A stretch of 64,000 nt of DNA, taken from Olavius sp. associated proteobacterium Delta 1 (lineage in GTDB: Bacteria; Desulfobacterota; Desulfobacteria; Desulfobacterales; JAFDCJ01). Each line of letters opens with the position of its first letter. Position 1 is the first letter of the stretch. The notes under the pieces were generated by a model, which saw nothing but the letters and a program-made list of their open reading frames with translations, did not search any database and had not been told where the DNA came from. The stretch covers positions 17,585-81,584 of the forward strand of contig CACVKW010000830.1 of NCBI GenBank assembly GCA_902749685.1. Reading direction: 5' to 3'. The position numbers were made by a program, and so were the translations under genes. Of this stretch, positions 43,056 through 52,380 are shown one piece after another.

Positions 43056-45449
43056 ATGGAAAAACAGATGTCCAAATTCAACCTCGTTTCGGTGGCAATT
43101 TTCGGTGTGCTGCTGCCGGCGCTCACCCTGATCATCGAAGCGACCTCCCATATGTGCGCTCAGAGCTTCTTTGATCCCATTCCCACCTGGGCTCATGTGG
43201 TGATAATCAGCTTGGTGCCGGTTGTGAATTTTCTGGTGCTGAAAGCCGTCTGGAAAAAAGAGCGAGCCCACTTTGGAAATCTGTTGGCGGCCAATGCGGT
43301 GGTAATCGGGATCAGCCTTTTTTATACTCTTCTCTACTTGCCCCTTTTACCACTTTCCGTGATTGCTATCCTCTTTTTCGGTATGGGGTTTTTGCCGCTG
43401 GCGCCTCTGCTCTGCTTGATTTACACAGCCCTTTGCCGGCGCCATCTCAAACGCATCAACAAGGGGGCAATGCTGCGGTACTCAAAAATCGGATGGGGAC
43501 TGGGAATGGCGGCTTTGCTTCTGATGAGCCTTGAAGCGCCCCAAACGTGGACCCGGATCGGCATGCAGATGAGTTCTTCGGGAAACGTTGAAACCCGGGC
43601 TTCGGCGGTCCGGTTTCTCCGGTGGGCCGGGGATGAGGAGTTGATGCTTCGTATGTGTTATTTGCGCACCGGCCGGGCTACGGATATGGTCTCTTTCCTT
43701 TTTTCTCTCCGAAATCCGGTGACCCCGGAGGCGGCGCGAAAAATTTATTACCGGGTTACCGGAAAGCCTTTCAATGCTGTCCCCGCACCACCACTGCTGG
43801 CACGACATACGTTCGATTTTCCCGTTTTTGATCAAGGCCTGGGAGGCGATTCTGTGGCGGGCAGGGTGGACAATCTTCTGCTGGCCTCTTCAAGGCTAGA
43901 TGGTTCCATCGATGCTCATGCCGGACTGGGTTATCTGGAGTGGACCATGGTGTTTGAGAATCAATCGCGCACAGCACGGGAAGCTCGGGCACAGATTCTG
44001 CTTCCGCCCGGAGGGGTAGTATCGCGGCTGACCCTTTGGGTGCATGGTGAAGAGCGTGAGGCGGCCTTTGCAGCCACTGGTGGGGTACGGGCGGCCTACA
44101 CAAAAGTTGTCCGCCAGCGTCGGGATCCGGTTCTGGTGACGGCCAAAGGTCCCGACCAGGTGCTGGTTCAGTGTTTTCCGGTCCAGCCCCAGTCGGAGAT
44201 GAAAATCCGCATAGGCATCACTTTACCAATGGTCCTGGGGCAGAAAGATAAGGGCGACCTCTTCCTGCCAGTCTTTTTGGCGCGCAATTTCGGCATTCCG
44301 GAAACCACGCGCCATGCGGTTTGGTTGGAATCTCAATTACCTCTGAAGGCCGTACCCGGATTAACCATGGAACAGCCCGAGAAGAAGCTGTTTGCGTTGC
44401 GCGGGATGCTGCCGTCATCGGGTTTGTCAACCCTTCGGGTAGCCATTGAATGCACCCGTGCTGAAAACAGACGCACAGCTTGGTCCCCCAATCCAGTGGC
44501 TGAGGGAGACACCATAATTTATCAGTCCATAGAAAATGTCATCCAGAAAGAATCCAAAAACGTTATCATCGTGCTGGACGGCTCCATGGCCATGGCCGAA
44601 GCTAAAACAAAATTGGTCAATGCCTTGAAGAAGTTGCCTTTGCACACACCCGTGGCTATGGTCTTAGCGGCCGACAACGTAAAAGAGATCCTTCCATGGG
44701 GATATGTTAACGGGGATGTCCTCAGCCGAGTGGCCATGTTTTTTAGACAAACCGATTTTGCCGGGGGCTGCGACAATCTGCCAGCGCTGGCACATGCGTG
44801 GGAAATGGCGGCAAGCCAAGGTGGAAACAGTCTCATACTGTGGGTACACGGCCCTCAACCGGTCTCTTTGGCACATCCCCAGGCCCTCCTTCAGCGGTGG
44901 GAGCGGCGGCCGAAACTAGCAACGATTGTTGATCTTCAGACAGCAGTCGGCCCGAATCGCATTGCCGAAGCTTTTCTGGACCGGCCGGGATATAAACTGC
45001 TTCGGTCCGCGCGGCCCCTTGATGAGATGCTGATCTTGATGTTTGAACAGTTGGAGGGCAAGATCCCACAGGCAGTTTTCGTGAGAAAGCAGCTCTCCGC
45101 CAACCAGCTTTCATCCCGGGGACAGGAACTGGCTGCAGAAGAAAAGACATCCAACCACTTGGTGAAACTGTGGGTCTATCAGCAGATCTTGGATTTGTGT
45201 ACGGGTGGAGATAGCGAGCACCGTGACCGCGCCGTAAAACTGGCGATTCGACATCAATTGGTCACGCCGGTGAGCGGTGCGGTTGTTCTTGAATCAGACG
45301 AGCAATACAAAGACGCCGATCTTACCCCCGCCGATCCGGCAAAGGTTCCCACCATCCCCGAACCTGAAATGGTGTTCATTATGGGGGTGGGGTTGGTGGT
45401 GTTGCTGTGGCAGTTTTGGGTGCGGAGGCGATCATGTCCCGTCGTTTGA
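43056..45449 (+). CDS. VIT/vWA-like membrane protein with PEP-CTERM tail, likely dedicated exosortase substrate
   Basis: 797 residues. About five membrane helices occupy residues 5-160. A VIT-type beta domain covers about 290-400 ('ARAQILLPPGGVVSRLTLWV', then 'AAYTKVVRQRRDPVLV'). A vWA-like region begins near 500 ('NVIIVLDGSMAMAEAKTKLV'), with the MIDAS motif degenerate (Asp-Gly-Ser-Met-Ala). The last 31 residues read 'IPEPEMVFIMGVGLVVLL' and end in Arg-Arg-Arg: a PEP motif, a hydrophobic helix and a basic tail. The exosortase gene overlaps its 3' end. This resembles VIT-protein/exosortase pairs I recall as XrtN- or XrtK-type; the exact subtype is not decided. Confidence 0.85.
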   Translation: MEKQMSKFNLVSVAIFGVLLPALTLIIEATSHMCAQSFFDPIPTWAHVVIISLVPVVNFLVLKAVWKKERAHFGNLLAANAVVIGISLFYTLLYLPLLPLSVIAILFFGMGFLPLAPLLCLIYTALCRRHLKRINKGAMLRYSKIGWGLGMAALLLMSLEAPQTWTRIGMQMSSSGNVETRASAVRFLRWAGDEELMLRMCYLRTGRATDMVSFLFSLRNPVTPEAARKIYYRVTGKPFNAVPAPPLLARHTFDFPVFDQGLGGDSVAGRVDNLLLASSRLDGSIDAHAGLGYLEWTMVFENQSRTAREARAQILLPPGGVVSRLTLWVHGEEREAAFAATGGVRAAYTKVVRQRRDPVLVTAKGPDQVLVQCFPVQPQSEMKIRIGITLPMVLGQKDKGDLFLPVFLARNFGIPETTRHAVWLESQLPLKAVPGLTMEQPEKKLFALRGMLPSSGLSTLRVAIECTRAENRRTAWSPNPVAEGDTIIYQSIENVIQKESKNVIIVLDGSMAMAEAKTKLVNALKKLPLHTPVAMVLAADNVKEILPWGYVNGDVLSRVAMFFRQTDFAGGCDNLPALAHAWEMAASQGGNSLILWVHGPQPVSLAHPQALLQRWERRPKLATIVDLQTAVGPNRIAEAFLDRPGYKLLRSARPLDEMLILMFEQLEGKIPQAVFVRKQLSANQLSSRGQELAAEEKTSNHLVKLWVYQQILDLCTGGDSEHRDRAVKLAIRHQLVTPVSGAVVLESDEQYKDADLTPADPAKVPTIPEPEMVFIMGVGLVVLLWQFWVRRRSCPVV

Positions 45450-46225
45450 TTGTTTTGGCGGTTTTACAACTCATTGCCGTATGGCCGGTGATCCACTGGT
45501 ATGTGCTTCGGCTGCTGGATTCATCCGATTCGCCGGTGCCGGTGATTGCCCTCATCACGGCGTTCGTATGCATTAATCTGGACCGGAAATTGGAAACAAA
45601 CCACGGTCATCGTCTCTGGCTGTCCGCGCTGATGATGATGGTATATGCCGCCACCTTTCCACTGCTGCCGCCGCTACTGCGTGCGGTGACGGCATTTGCC
45701 GCTGTTGGAACATTCTGGTGCGTTCGGGAGAATTCACTGCGCGGTCGAACCGGCCTGTTGGGACTTATTTTCCTGGCATTGCCGCTGCAGGCATCCATGC
45801 ATTTTTACCTGGGGTACCCGTTGCGTGTGGTTTCAGGCTATGTGAGTGTTTTGATGCTTCGATCCAACGGCCTTCCGGTGACCCTGGATGGGACGCTGTT
45901 CCAGTGGGGTGCAACGCTCATACAGATCGATGCCCCATGCAGCGGCGCCAATATGCTGTGGATGAGTCTATACATGGCTTTGGCATTATCGGCGGTGTAT
46001 CGGTTGCGATGGAAAATGACTTTATTTCTTTCCGGAATTTATGTGGCGGAGACGATTCTTGCCAATGCATGTCGGATGACCGCGCTGTTTTATATGGAAA
46101 CCAATCCATTCCAAGGACTCGAGTGGCTCCATCCCATGGTGGGGATCATGGTGTTTCTGATCTCGGCGCTGGTATTGGCTTGGATTTTTCAGATATTTGC
46201 CGCCCGTTCTCCGGTCAACCCTTAA
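45434..46225 (+). CDS. Exosortase (transpeptidase-like sorting enzyme)
   Basis: 263 residues, almost entirely hydrophobic, about eight helices. The three conserved catalytic positions of exosortases are present: Cys in 'DAPCSGANMLW' (near residue 168), Arg in 'LANACRMTALFY' (near 213) and His in 'WLHPMVGI' (near 232). It overlaps the VIT gene by 16 bases, showing close coupling. Exosortases recognise PEP-CTERM tails, cleave them and probably attach the protein to a surface acceptor. The neighbouring VIT protein carries such a tail. Confidence 0.88.
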   Translation: MSRRLIVLAVLQLIAVWPVIHWYVLRLLDSSDSPVPVIALITAFVCINLDRKLETNHGHRLWLSALMMMVYAATFPLLPPLLRAVTAFAAVGTFWCVRENSLRGRTGLLGLIFLALPLQASMHFYLGYPLRVVSGYVSVLMLRSNGLPVTLDGTLFQWGATLIQIDAPCSGANMLWMSLYMALALSAVYRLRWKMTLFLSGIYVAETILANACRMTALFYMETNPFQGLEWLHPMVGIMVFLISALVLAWIFQIFAARSPVNP

Positions 46226-46277
46226 ATATGCTGTCCAAGAGAGACGGACAAATCATAGCTGATCAAAACGAGATAAT

Positions 46278-46826
46278 TTGTATAAATTTTTTATTACTAT
46301 AATAAACACGAAATTCACATTTCAGGGACTCGTTTTTATCCTCGCCTGTCTATGTGCCGGTCTGGTGCCGTTATTGGATATCCGTATCAATGAGGCTCCA
46401 AACGGTCCGGCTTTTCCCGGCTGGCCAGAACACTTCAACGGCAAGACACTGGTGTCCATGTCTCTTTCGGATGTAGAGAAGCGATTTGACGCCAAATTTC
46501 CCGGACGCATGGCCCGCTTTCAAGCAGGCAAACAAAGCCTTGTGATTCGGTGGATCAACCGGCCGACTCGAAAACTCCACAGTGCGGCGGACTGTTACCG
46601 GGGCAGCGGGTTTCACCTGAAATACCTGCCTCTTGAAACAGACCGCGCTGGCAATCGGTGGGCGGCGTTCCAGGCTAAAAAGGTGCGAATCTATCGGGTG
46701 CGAGAACAAATCGTGGATGCTAACGGTAAACAGTGGACAGATGTCTCCTCCTGGTACTGGGCGGCGCTGCTGAGAAGGAGCCATGGTCCCTGGTGGGCCT
46801 TTACAGTGTCCGAAGTGGTGAAGTAA
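46278..46826 (+). CDS. Exosortase-associated EpsI-like protein
   Basis: 182 residues if translation begins at the TTG at 46278; no ATG is well placed and the start is uncertain. An N-terminal membrane helix (about 12-35) is followed by a periplasmic domain. 'RKLHSAADCYRGSGFHLKYL' matches the EpsI/DUF3485 motif (His, Cys-Tyr, Gly) and 'WTDVSSWYWAALLRRSHGPW' resembles its C-terminal part. EpsI proteins accompany or are fused to exosortases. It follows the exosortase by 52 bases. Confidence 0.78.
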   Translation: MYKFFITIINTKFTFQGLVFILACLCAGLVPLLDIRINEAPNGPAFPGWPEHFNGKTLVSMSLSDVEKRFDAKFPGRMARFQAGKQSLVIRWINRPTRKLHSAADCYRGSGFHLKYLPLETDRAGNRWAAFQAKKVRIYRVREQIVDANGKQWTDVSSWYWAALLRRSHGPWWAFTVSEVVK

Positions 46827-46887
46827 AAGAACACCAGTGGGTTATCCGCATCCTTATGCTTGCCTTCGGGCTTTCGGCCCGGGGAGG

Positions 46888-47268
46888 TCAGACCTCATAG
46901 TAATCCTTAACGACATATTTTTTATGCTTTATCTGTTTTTTTCGACGCTCGATTACCAATTCAGCTTCGGATATATTTTCGTGTTCAAATTGAAAAGTTA
47001 TGTAATCTGATAAATTAAATTCCTTCGCAATATCAGCATAGAGACCCACTTTCCAGATACCGAGAAATTCTTGTGGAACGAATTTATCGTTCCGACAGAC
47101 AATTCTGAATTTTGAATTTGGGAATATCATCCTCTTAATTAATTGCGGCACGATACTTTCTTCCAATCCATGATGCAACCTCAGCATCCAGCTAAACAAG
47201 GCTATAAAAGGGGCGGACGTGAATCCGCCCCATTGCAAAAGAAGACCTGACCGAATTATCCGTCTCAT
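46888..47268 (-). CDS. Hypothetical protein, possibly truncated
   Basis: Up to 126 residues. I do not recognise a family. The first 45 residues would read across a GC-rich hairpin at 47210-47231, so the true gene may start later, for example at the Met near 47130 ('MIFPNSKFRIVCRNDKFVPQ'), giving 80 residues rich in Lys and Glu. It may be the remnant of a larger gene. No operon partner is present, and the plus-strand neighbours diverge from it. Confidence 0.35.
   Translation of the reverse strand: MRRIIRSGLLLQWGGFTSAPFIALFSWMLRLHHGLEESIVPQLIKRMIFPNSKFRIVCRNDKFVPQEFLGIWKVGLYADIAKEFNLSDYITFQFEHENISEAELVIERRKKQIKHKKYVVKDYYEV
47210..47231. terminator. GC-rich hairpin
   Basis: GGGGCGGA (47210-47217) and TCCGCCCC (47224-47231) with loop CGTGAA form a perfect 8-pair stem. 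No clear T-run follows. It could be a transcript end or an REP-like element. Confidence 0.4.
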
Positions 47269-47529
47269 TTATCCAAGAATAACATTATGACAAAAGCAGT
47301 TTAGTCTATAAATGATTGGTCAGGTAGTAATTTTTAAAAGCAAGAGGCATGCCACCGGGTACGGAAACTGGAAAACAATTTAAATTCGGTTAGTTATGGA
47401 ATCAGGAGTGACAAAAGAAGTTATGGAAATGGAAAGACAATAAACAAAATTGTGAAATACTATTCATAGATCTGAGCAATTTTTTTCCTGGTAATACTGA
47501 TAATGGGCGTTGACAGCGGCCATTCCCTT

Positions 47530-49929
47530 TTATACCTTGAGACGGCTGGAATTTCCGTCCGGCGAAATGGATGGCTCGTCGGTCTTGTCCCGTCGCAGCT
47601 GCCGCTCTTTTTCCAGCACTTTACCAAGAGCATCTACCACTACAGGATCGAAATGACTTCCGGAATCATCCTTAATTATCCGAACGACTTGATCCGGTTT
47701 CATGGCGACGCGGTAAGGCCTTTCAGAGGATAGGGCGTCGAAAACATCAGCAACTGCCAAAATTCTGGCGCCAAAATCTATGGCCTCCCCGGCCAGGCCG
47801 TCGGGATAGCCGCTGCCGTCGAACTTCTCATGATGCTGTCCCACGATGGGAAGTAAATCGGCAAAGACTTCGATGGGCTCCAGGATGCGTAAACCAGTGC
47901 GTGGATGCTGACGGATGATATCATACTCTTGATCGGTCAAGCGGCTGTTTTTGTCGATGAGCTTTGCCGGGGTGCCAATTTTACCTATATCATGCAGCAG
48001 CCCTCCGCGATAGAGGTTATCCAGTTCTTCTCTCCTGATCCCCAAAACGCGGCCTAACTTTAAAGCCAGCTGCGTGACTCGCTCCGAATGGCCGGCCGTC
48101 CATTCCGATTTCGCATCGATGGCCCGGGCTAAAGCGATAAGTGCGCCCCGGCTTAGTTGATCCAACCGCTTATTTGCTTCCAAGGTCTCTTTGAGGCCTT
48201 GCTCCAAATCTTTGTTTCTCTCTTCCCAATCATAGGCGATAAATTCCAAAATATCCCTATGCCTGACCTTCTCACCTTCATCCGCCACTTGCTCGAATTC
48301 TTCAGCAATAAACTGATTTTCCTTCGTTTCCTTAAACAGTTTTTCCATCTGATAGATCAAATCATTGCCGCTGCCCTTCTTAACCTTAGATCTATAAATC
48401 AAGCATCCTTGCAAAGTGAATTCCACTTTCTGATCTGCCACCTTCAAACCCAACATCTTTGTTTTTTTGATAAAAGTCCAAAAAAAAGTTTCAATTTTTT
48501 CTTTTTTGGCTCTCTGAATCATTATTCCAACAATGTCGTTGGAGATGCGTGAGAAAGTCGCATGATTGAAATGCTCCATCACTTCGGCTCGCACATGTTC
48601 ACTAAAAAGGCGGCTCATTAATTTTATTTGCTCAAAACTATATTTTAAGGTTAGCCGATTGTAATTCTCCAATTTTAAGGCGACAAAAACAAATTCTTGC
48701 CTCGATTTCAATTTTTCGTCTAACTGCAGCAGGAAAAAACGCAGAGAATAAAAGCCGGTCAATGGATCAATAATTGACAGATTTTTTAATCGGTTGCTCA
48801 TATACAGAAGATTTATATATTTATATAAAGTCGGAACAATATAAGCCGTTGTGCCTGAAAAAAAAATCGACAGGTAGGAAAATTGAAGATCCCTTGATCG
48901 AAGGTAAACAAAGGCTATATATGTGAATCCCAAAAACAGCAGGGTGCAAATGGTGTTACGGAGAAATTTGAGCCGTCGATTGATGAAAAGAACCACAACC
49001 CCCAATGTGAAGACTAAAAACACGTTTTGAGCGGCAGAAGCACTGTATAAAAAGCGTTTGCTCAAAAGCATGACCAACGAATTTGCGACGATGGTTACCC
49101 CAGGCAAAACTCCAAGGGGAGTGGGATACTCATCATGGATCAATTGATCAGTGGCTCCTACAAGAATTATTTTATTCCTGATATCATGTGGATTAAATTT
49201 TTTCTGTAAAACCCGAGCGGCTGGAATAATCCGCAAGTTTGAAGGATGGACTAAATAATTGAGAGAATTTGTGCCGTCGGGAGAAGCCACAAAAAAAGCA
49301 TCATTTAGCAATATTCCCTTTTCATCAACTTTTATATCTGATCTGTCCAGACCCAGGTAGCTTACAAGTATCTCCATTTCCAGGGAGAAAACAATCTCTT
49401 GCTCATCGTTGACACTAAAGGTACGAGTTTTTTTTACAAGCCCTTCTTGTAACGGTTTATTAACAAAACCGATAGAAGCCGCGGCATCGCAAAAATCTTT
49501 GACCGGTTTTTCCTGAGAATGCTTATATAAGGCGTAACCCAGAACTACGTTGGGATGGGATTTAAATGCAGAAGCCAACTCTTCATCATCCTCAGGTTGT
49601 GATCTTCCTGCAAAAATAATATCCAGACCGATAACCTTCGGCGAGTGCGCGGCGATGTTACGGATGAGTTGTGCGGAAATACTCCTTTTCCAAGGCCATT
49701 TGAGGTTAAGAAGGCGCCGGGAATCTTGATCGATGGCGATGATCGTAATTTCTTTTGCTTCTTGCGGGGTTTGATTGAAGAGCCAGAACGAATGCTCGGT
49801 AATAACATTATCGACTTTGCTTTGCGGGACGGAAAAGAAATTATCCGCAAAGATCAAGTACCACAACAGCAGAATGAGCCAAAGAATAAACGGGTGAAAA
49901 TAATTCTTTTCCTTGATGGCGCCAAGCAT
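47530..49929 (-). CDS. CHASE2 - degenerate GGDEF - HD-GYP signalling protein
   Basis: 799 residues. An N-terminal helix and CHASE2 extracytoplasmic sensor (about 30-330; 'WPWKRSISAQLIRNIAAHSPKVIGLDIIF' region) are followed by three membrane helices. A GGDEF-like domain then begins ('IIDPLTGFYSLRFFLLQL'), but the catalytic motif position reads 'ISNDIVGIM', so cyclase activity should be lost. The C-terminal HD-GYP domain (about 610-790) is intact: 'HDIGKIGTPAKLI', 'HHEKFDGSGYPDGL'. It should therefore degrade c-di-GMP in response to an external cue. It lies downstream of a pilin-like gene and a HAMP-like gene on the same strand. Confidence 0.88.
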   Translation of the reverse strand: MLGAIKEKNYFHPFILWLILLLWYLIFADNFFSVPQSKVDNVITEHSFWLFNQTPQEAKEITIIAIDQDSRRLLNLKWPWKRSISAQLIRNIAAHSPKVIGLDIIFAGRSQPEDDEELASAFKSHPNVVLGYALYKHSQEKPVKDFCDAAASIGFVNKPLQEGLVKKTRTFSVNDEQEIVFSLEMEILVSYLGLDRSDIKVDEKGILLNDAFFVASPDGTNSLNYLVHPSNLRIIPAARVLQKKFNPHDIRNKIILVGATDQLIHDEYPTPLGVLPGVTIVANSLVMLLSKRFLYSASAAQNVFLVFTLGVVVLFINRRLKFLRNTICTLLFLGFTYIAFVYLRSRDLQFSYLSIFFSGTTAYIVPTLYKYINLLYMSNRLKNLSIIDPLTGFYSLRFFLLQLDEKLKSRQEFVFVALKLENYNRLTLKYSFEQIKLMSRLFSEHVRAEVMEHFNHATFSRISNDIVGIMIQRAKKEKIETFFWTFIKKTKMLGLKVADQKVEFTLQGCLIYRSKVKKGSGNDLIYQMEKLFKETKENQFIAEEFEQVADEGEKVRHRDILEFIAYDWEERNKDLEQGLKETLEANKRLDQLSRGALIALARAIDAKSEWTAGHSERVTQLALKLGRVLGIRREELDNLYRGGLLHDIGKIGTPAKLIDKNSRLTDQEYDIIRQHPRTGLRILEPIEVFADLLPIVGQHHEKFDGSGYPDGLAGEAIDFGARILAVADVFDALSSERPYRVAMKPDQVVRIIKDDSGSHFDPVVVDALGKVLEKERQLRRDKTDEPSISPDGNSSRLKV

Positions 49930-50036
49930 CAGCGTTATTTAGCTTTCCCGGGTTGTTTTTTATTGATTGCCTTCTCGTTCATCCGATTATTCGATCTGGT
50001 CATCATCGTCACCCCTGCCGCCGCCAACTTCACCAA

Positions 50037-50921
50037 TCACGGGCATGGACCCACGGTATCGCCTTGCGCCAAATGGGCTGCCAGAGCAGATTTTGCTATC
50101 GTCTGTGTATTTTTTCCATTGTGGCATATGGTGACCTTATCGTCATCAGCGCCAGCGTCGGTGTCAGCGTCAGCATCGGCGTCATACACGCCTGAATCAT
50201 CGCCTGCGTCATGGTCCGTTTCGTCAGTGTTATTTTCGGCCGGCCTATTGGCACCATCGGCATCCTTCTCTTGATCACTATCGTCAGCGGCGTGTTCGAC
50301 GTCTGATACTTTTATTATTCTGCCGCCCTTGGTAACCGCAAAAGCCTTATGCCGATGTCTCTTTGCAAGTTGATTGAGTGAAGTGAATACGGATTGGTCG
50401 CAATCGGCTACGATTATTTCGTCTTGTCCCACCTCAGACCATTTTTTGCCTTCCAGGTTGCCACTTATACCATAAGAAGGCAGCCCGTTATCATCAGCAT
50501 AACAGTGAAATTTTTTTTCTTCCCCACCGTATTTTTTCAAGTTTTCACGGGTCAGAAACTGAGCATAGGCATGATCTGCTGCATCCAGCTTTAGAAAAAA
50601 TAGGCCGAATTTCGTGCGCCAGCCCATTTCTTCCATCGCCTTGGCATAGCCTTTTTCAACGTGTTTTAATTTTAAGTGACCCAGAGTTGCGGGAAGCACA
50701 TCGTTTTCTAAAACGTAATCTTCAACTGCCTTTTTGAGTCCTCTTATATTCGTTTCACAGACTGTATCCCGGGCGTGCGCCAGCGCACCGAAATAGGCAT
50801 AGATACAAATACTCGAAAGAATTAGGATCACCGCTAAAGTGATGGCTAACTCAACCAGGGTATAACCCCGATTCATTTTAGCTAAACACTTATAAGCCCG
50901 CTGAAAAACAAAACGGCCCAT
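50037..50921 (-). CDS. Type IV pilin-like protein with acidic linker and C-terminal ICHNG module
   Basis: Up to 294 residues; an ATG at 50876 (residue 16) would give a 4-residue leader. The prepilin motif is 'MNRGYTLVELAITLAVIL' with Glu at +5 of the mature protein. Two Cys-containing segments and a lysine-rich globular part follow. From about residue 215 to 260 lies a run dominated by Asp, Ala and Glu, then a C-terminal block 'KVTICHNGKNTQTIAKSALA' and a 'GDTVGPC' end, a small Cys-paired module seen at the ends of varied exported proteins. The gene is 107 bases upstream of the HD-GYP gene. Role in pili or pseudopili is inferred. Confidence 0.78.
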   Translation of the reverse strand: MGRFVFQRAYKCLAKMNRGYTLVELAITLAVILILSSICIYAYFGALAHARDTVCETNIRGLKKAVEDYVLENDVLPATLGHLKLKHVEKGYAKAMEEMGWRTKFGLFFLKLDAADHAYAQFLTRENLKKYGGEEKKFHCYADDNGLPSYGISGNLEGKKWSEVGQDEIIVADCDQSVFTSLNQLAKRHRHKAFAVTKGGRIIKVSDVEHAADDSDQEKDADGANRPAENNTDETDHDAGDDSGVYDADADADTDAGADDDKVTICHNGKNTQTIAKSALAAHLAQGDTVGPCP

Positions 50922-50979
50922 TTATCTCTCCTTCAAAGATCAATTGTCCAGCTCTCAACCACTCAGGCGTGAGAACAGG

Positions 50980-51585
50980 TTATATTTGCTGTTTTTCCTG
51001 TACCTCGAAAAACTGCACCGCGGCTGACAGCCTCTCGAGATGTTCGCGGTGAGCCTTCAGCAGTTCTATTTGGCCCGCACTCCATTCGATATTCTTGTTT
51101 GCAGTGCCGTCCACCTCTCCGAAAGAGTTTATGGCTTCGGCTGTCTCTTCTCTTATAATGCTTAGTTTTCCGACAAGCGATATGAGCATTTTATTGACGG
51201 CCTTCATTTCTTCGATCAAATAGTCCTTTTTTCTGAGTTTCACAGTTGATGGCAGCTTGCCGTTCTCTACCTGCTCGAAAACCCATCGAAACCGATACAA
51301 GGGCCCTGTAATTCGCCGGAATTCAAGAAACGAGTGTAAACTAAGCATAGTGATAAGCAAAATTACGGCCGGCCACACCCAAGCGTTCTTCCCTAACATC
51401 CTATCGGCAGCAGAACTCCTGATTTCCGAGCTCAGGCTTTCGTCCGACATTTCAACCACATCGGGGAAAACAACCGCAATGACGAAAAAAGAGACGATCA
51501 TAAAGCTGTAAATGAGGGTCGTGGCCAGGAATTTATATTGCAGTGAGCTGGTCACTGCAAAAGTTTGTCGGCGAATCTGTGTCAT
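50980..51585 (-). CDS. Two-helix membrane protein with HAMP-like and coiled-coil region
   Basis: 201 residues. Membrane segments at about 18-40 and 70-88 flank a short extracytoplasmic loop; then a HAMP-like stretch ('RRITGPLYRFRWVFEQVENG') and a helical C-terminus follow ('EETAEAINSFGEVDGTANKN', 'ELLKAHREHLERLSAAVQFF'). There is no methyl-accepting or kinase domain. I take it as a signalling adaptor, coupled with the pilin-like and HD-GYP genes downstream (58- and 107-base gaps). Similar small HAMP proteins occur near pilin-like genes in related bacteria. Confidence 0.7.
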   Translation of the reverse strand: MTQIRRQTFAVTSSLQYKFLATTLIYSFMIVSFFVIAVVFPDVVEMSDESLSSEIRSSAADRMLGKNAWVWPAVILLITMLSLHSFLEFRRITGPLYRFRWVFEQVENGKLPSTVKLRKKDYLIEEMKAVNKMLISLVGKLSIIREETAEAINSFGEVDGTANKNIEWSAGQIELLKAHREHLERLSAAVQFFEVQEKQQI

Positions 51586-52209
51586 CTTATCAAGTCTCCC
51601 CTCGCTATTCTATGATGGCAGACCTTCCAGAAGTTGCGATTTTAGGCGGATGGCTGCAAAAAAATTGAAACTCTGGAAACTATGAAATGAGAAATTAGGC
51701 AAATCTTCTTGACTCTTGAATTCCTGCAAAAAAATTTCTCATTTGTTATCGAAAATGTTGCTGTCTGCCCTAGGATCCGATTCAGTTATTCTACTTTTGT
51801 GGATTCATAGCCTGATCTGCTGGTCGGCCGGCGATAAAAACATACAATATTCATGCCGATATTAAAAATTACTAAAATTACAGGATCTTACAATGTAACA
51901 GGAAACCGAACTCATCAATCTCCGTCAAAAAAGTGTCGCAAATTGTCATAATTCATCAATCTGCTATTAGGGGATCTATATTTCGCAAAAGTCAACTTAC
52001 GAGGAGCTGGATGGATCAATTTAAGCCGTATTTGGTTCGAACAAGAAGGGACTTAAAACCCTGATTCTGCGTCCTGTCGTTTATGCAAGGGCAACGATGC
52101 TCAAGCAACCACAACAAAGCTAATTAAATAGAGTATTCTCTTTTTCGCTGACATTTTTATCAGAACCATTTTTAATATTCGTCCTCACGTCGGGACTGTG
52201 GCAAAGTAG
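51586..52209. other. Intergenic region, no supported gene
   Basis: 624 bases between the HAMP-like gene and a Fic remnant. AT-rich around 51640-51760 and 51840-51900, where the promoter for the minus-strand signalling genes may lie. No domain, repeat or tRNA was recognised. It may be decayed sequence, since a gene remnant follows. Confidence 0.45.
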
Positions 52210-52380
52210 TATTTTAAATTCATCTGGCGTGATGACCAGCTGGGACCGATGCCGGTGGTCTCCGGACCCATCGGTCGGGAAAAGATTTATTACGAAGCCC
52301 CGCCGGCAGACCGGCTGGAAGGTGAGATGAAAAGTTTTATCCGCTGGTGGGAGAAAAGCCGGAATGAAGCAGAGAGTTAG
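52210..52380 (+). pseudogene. Fic-family protein fragment
   Basis: A 56-codon open stretch reads 'GPMPVVSGPIGREKIYYEA' and 'RLEGEMKSFIRWWE', which matches the segment before the Fic core in DUF4172-type Fic proteins. The preceding in-frame codon is a stop (52207-52209), there is no start, and nothing like the HPFxxGNGR motif follows: the frame ends at TAG 52378-52380 against the kinase gene. It is a remnant of a deleted Fic gene. Confidence 0.65.
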
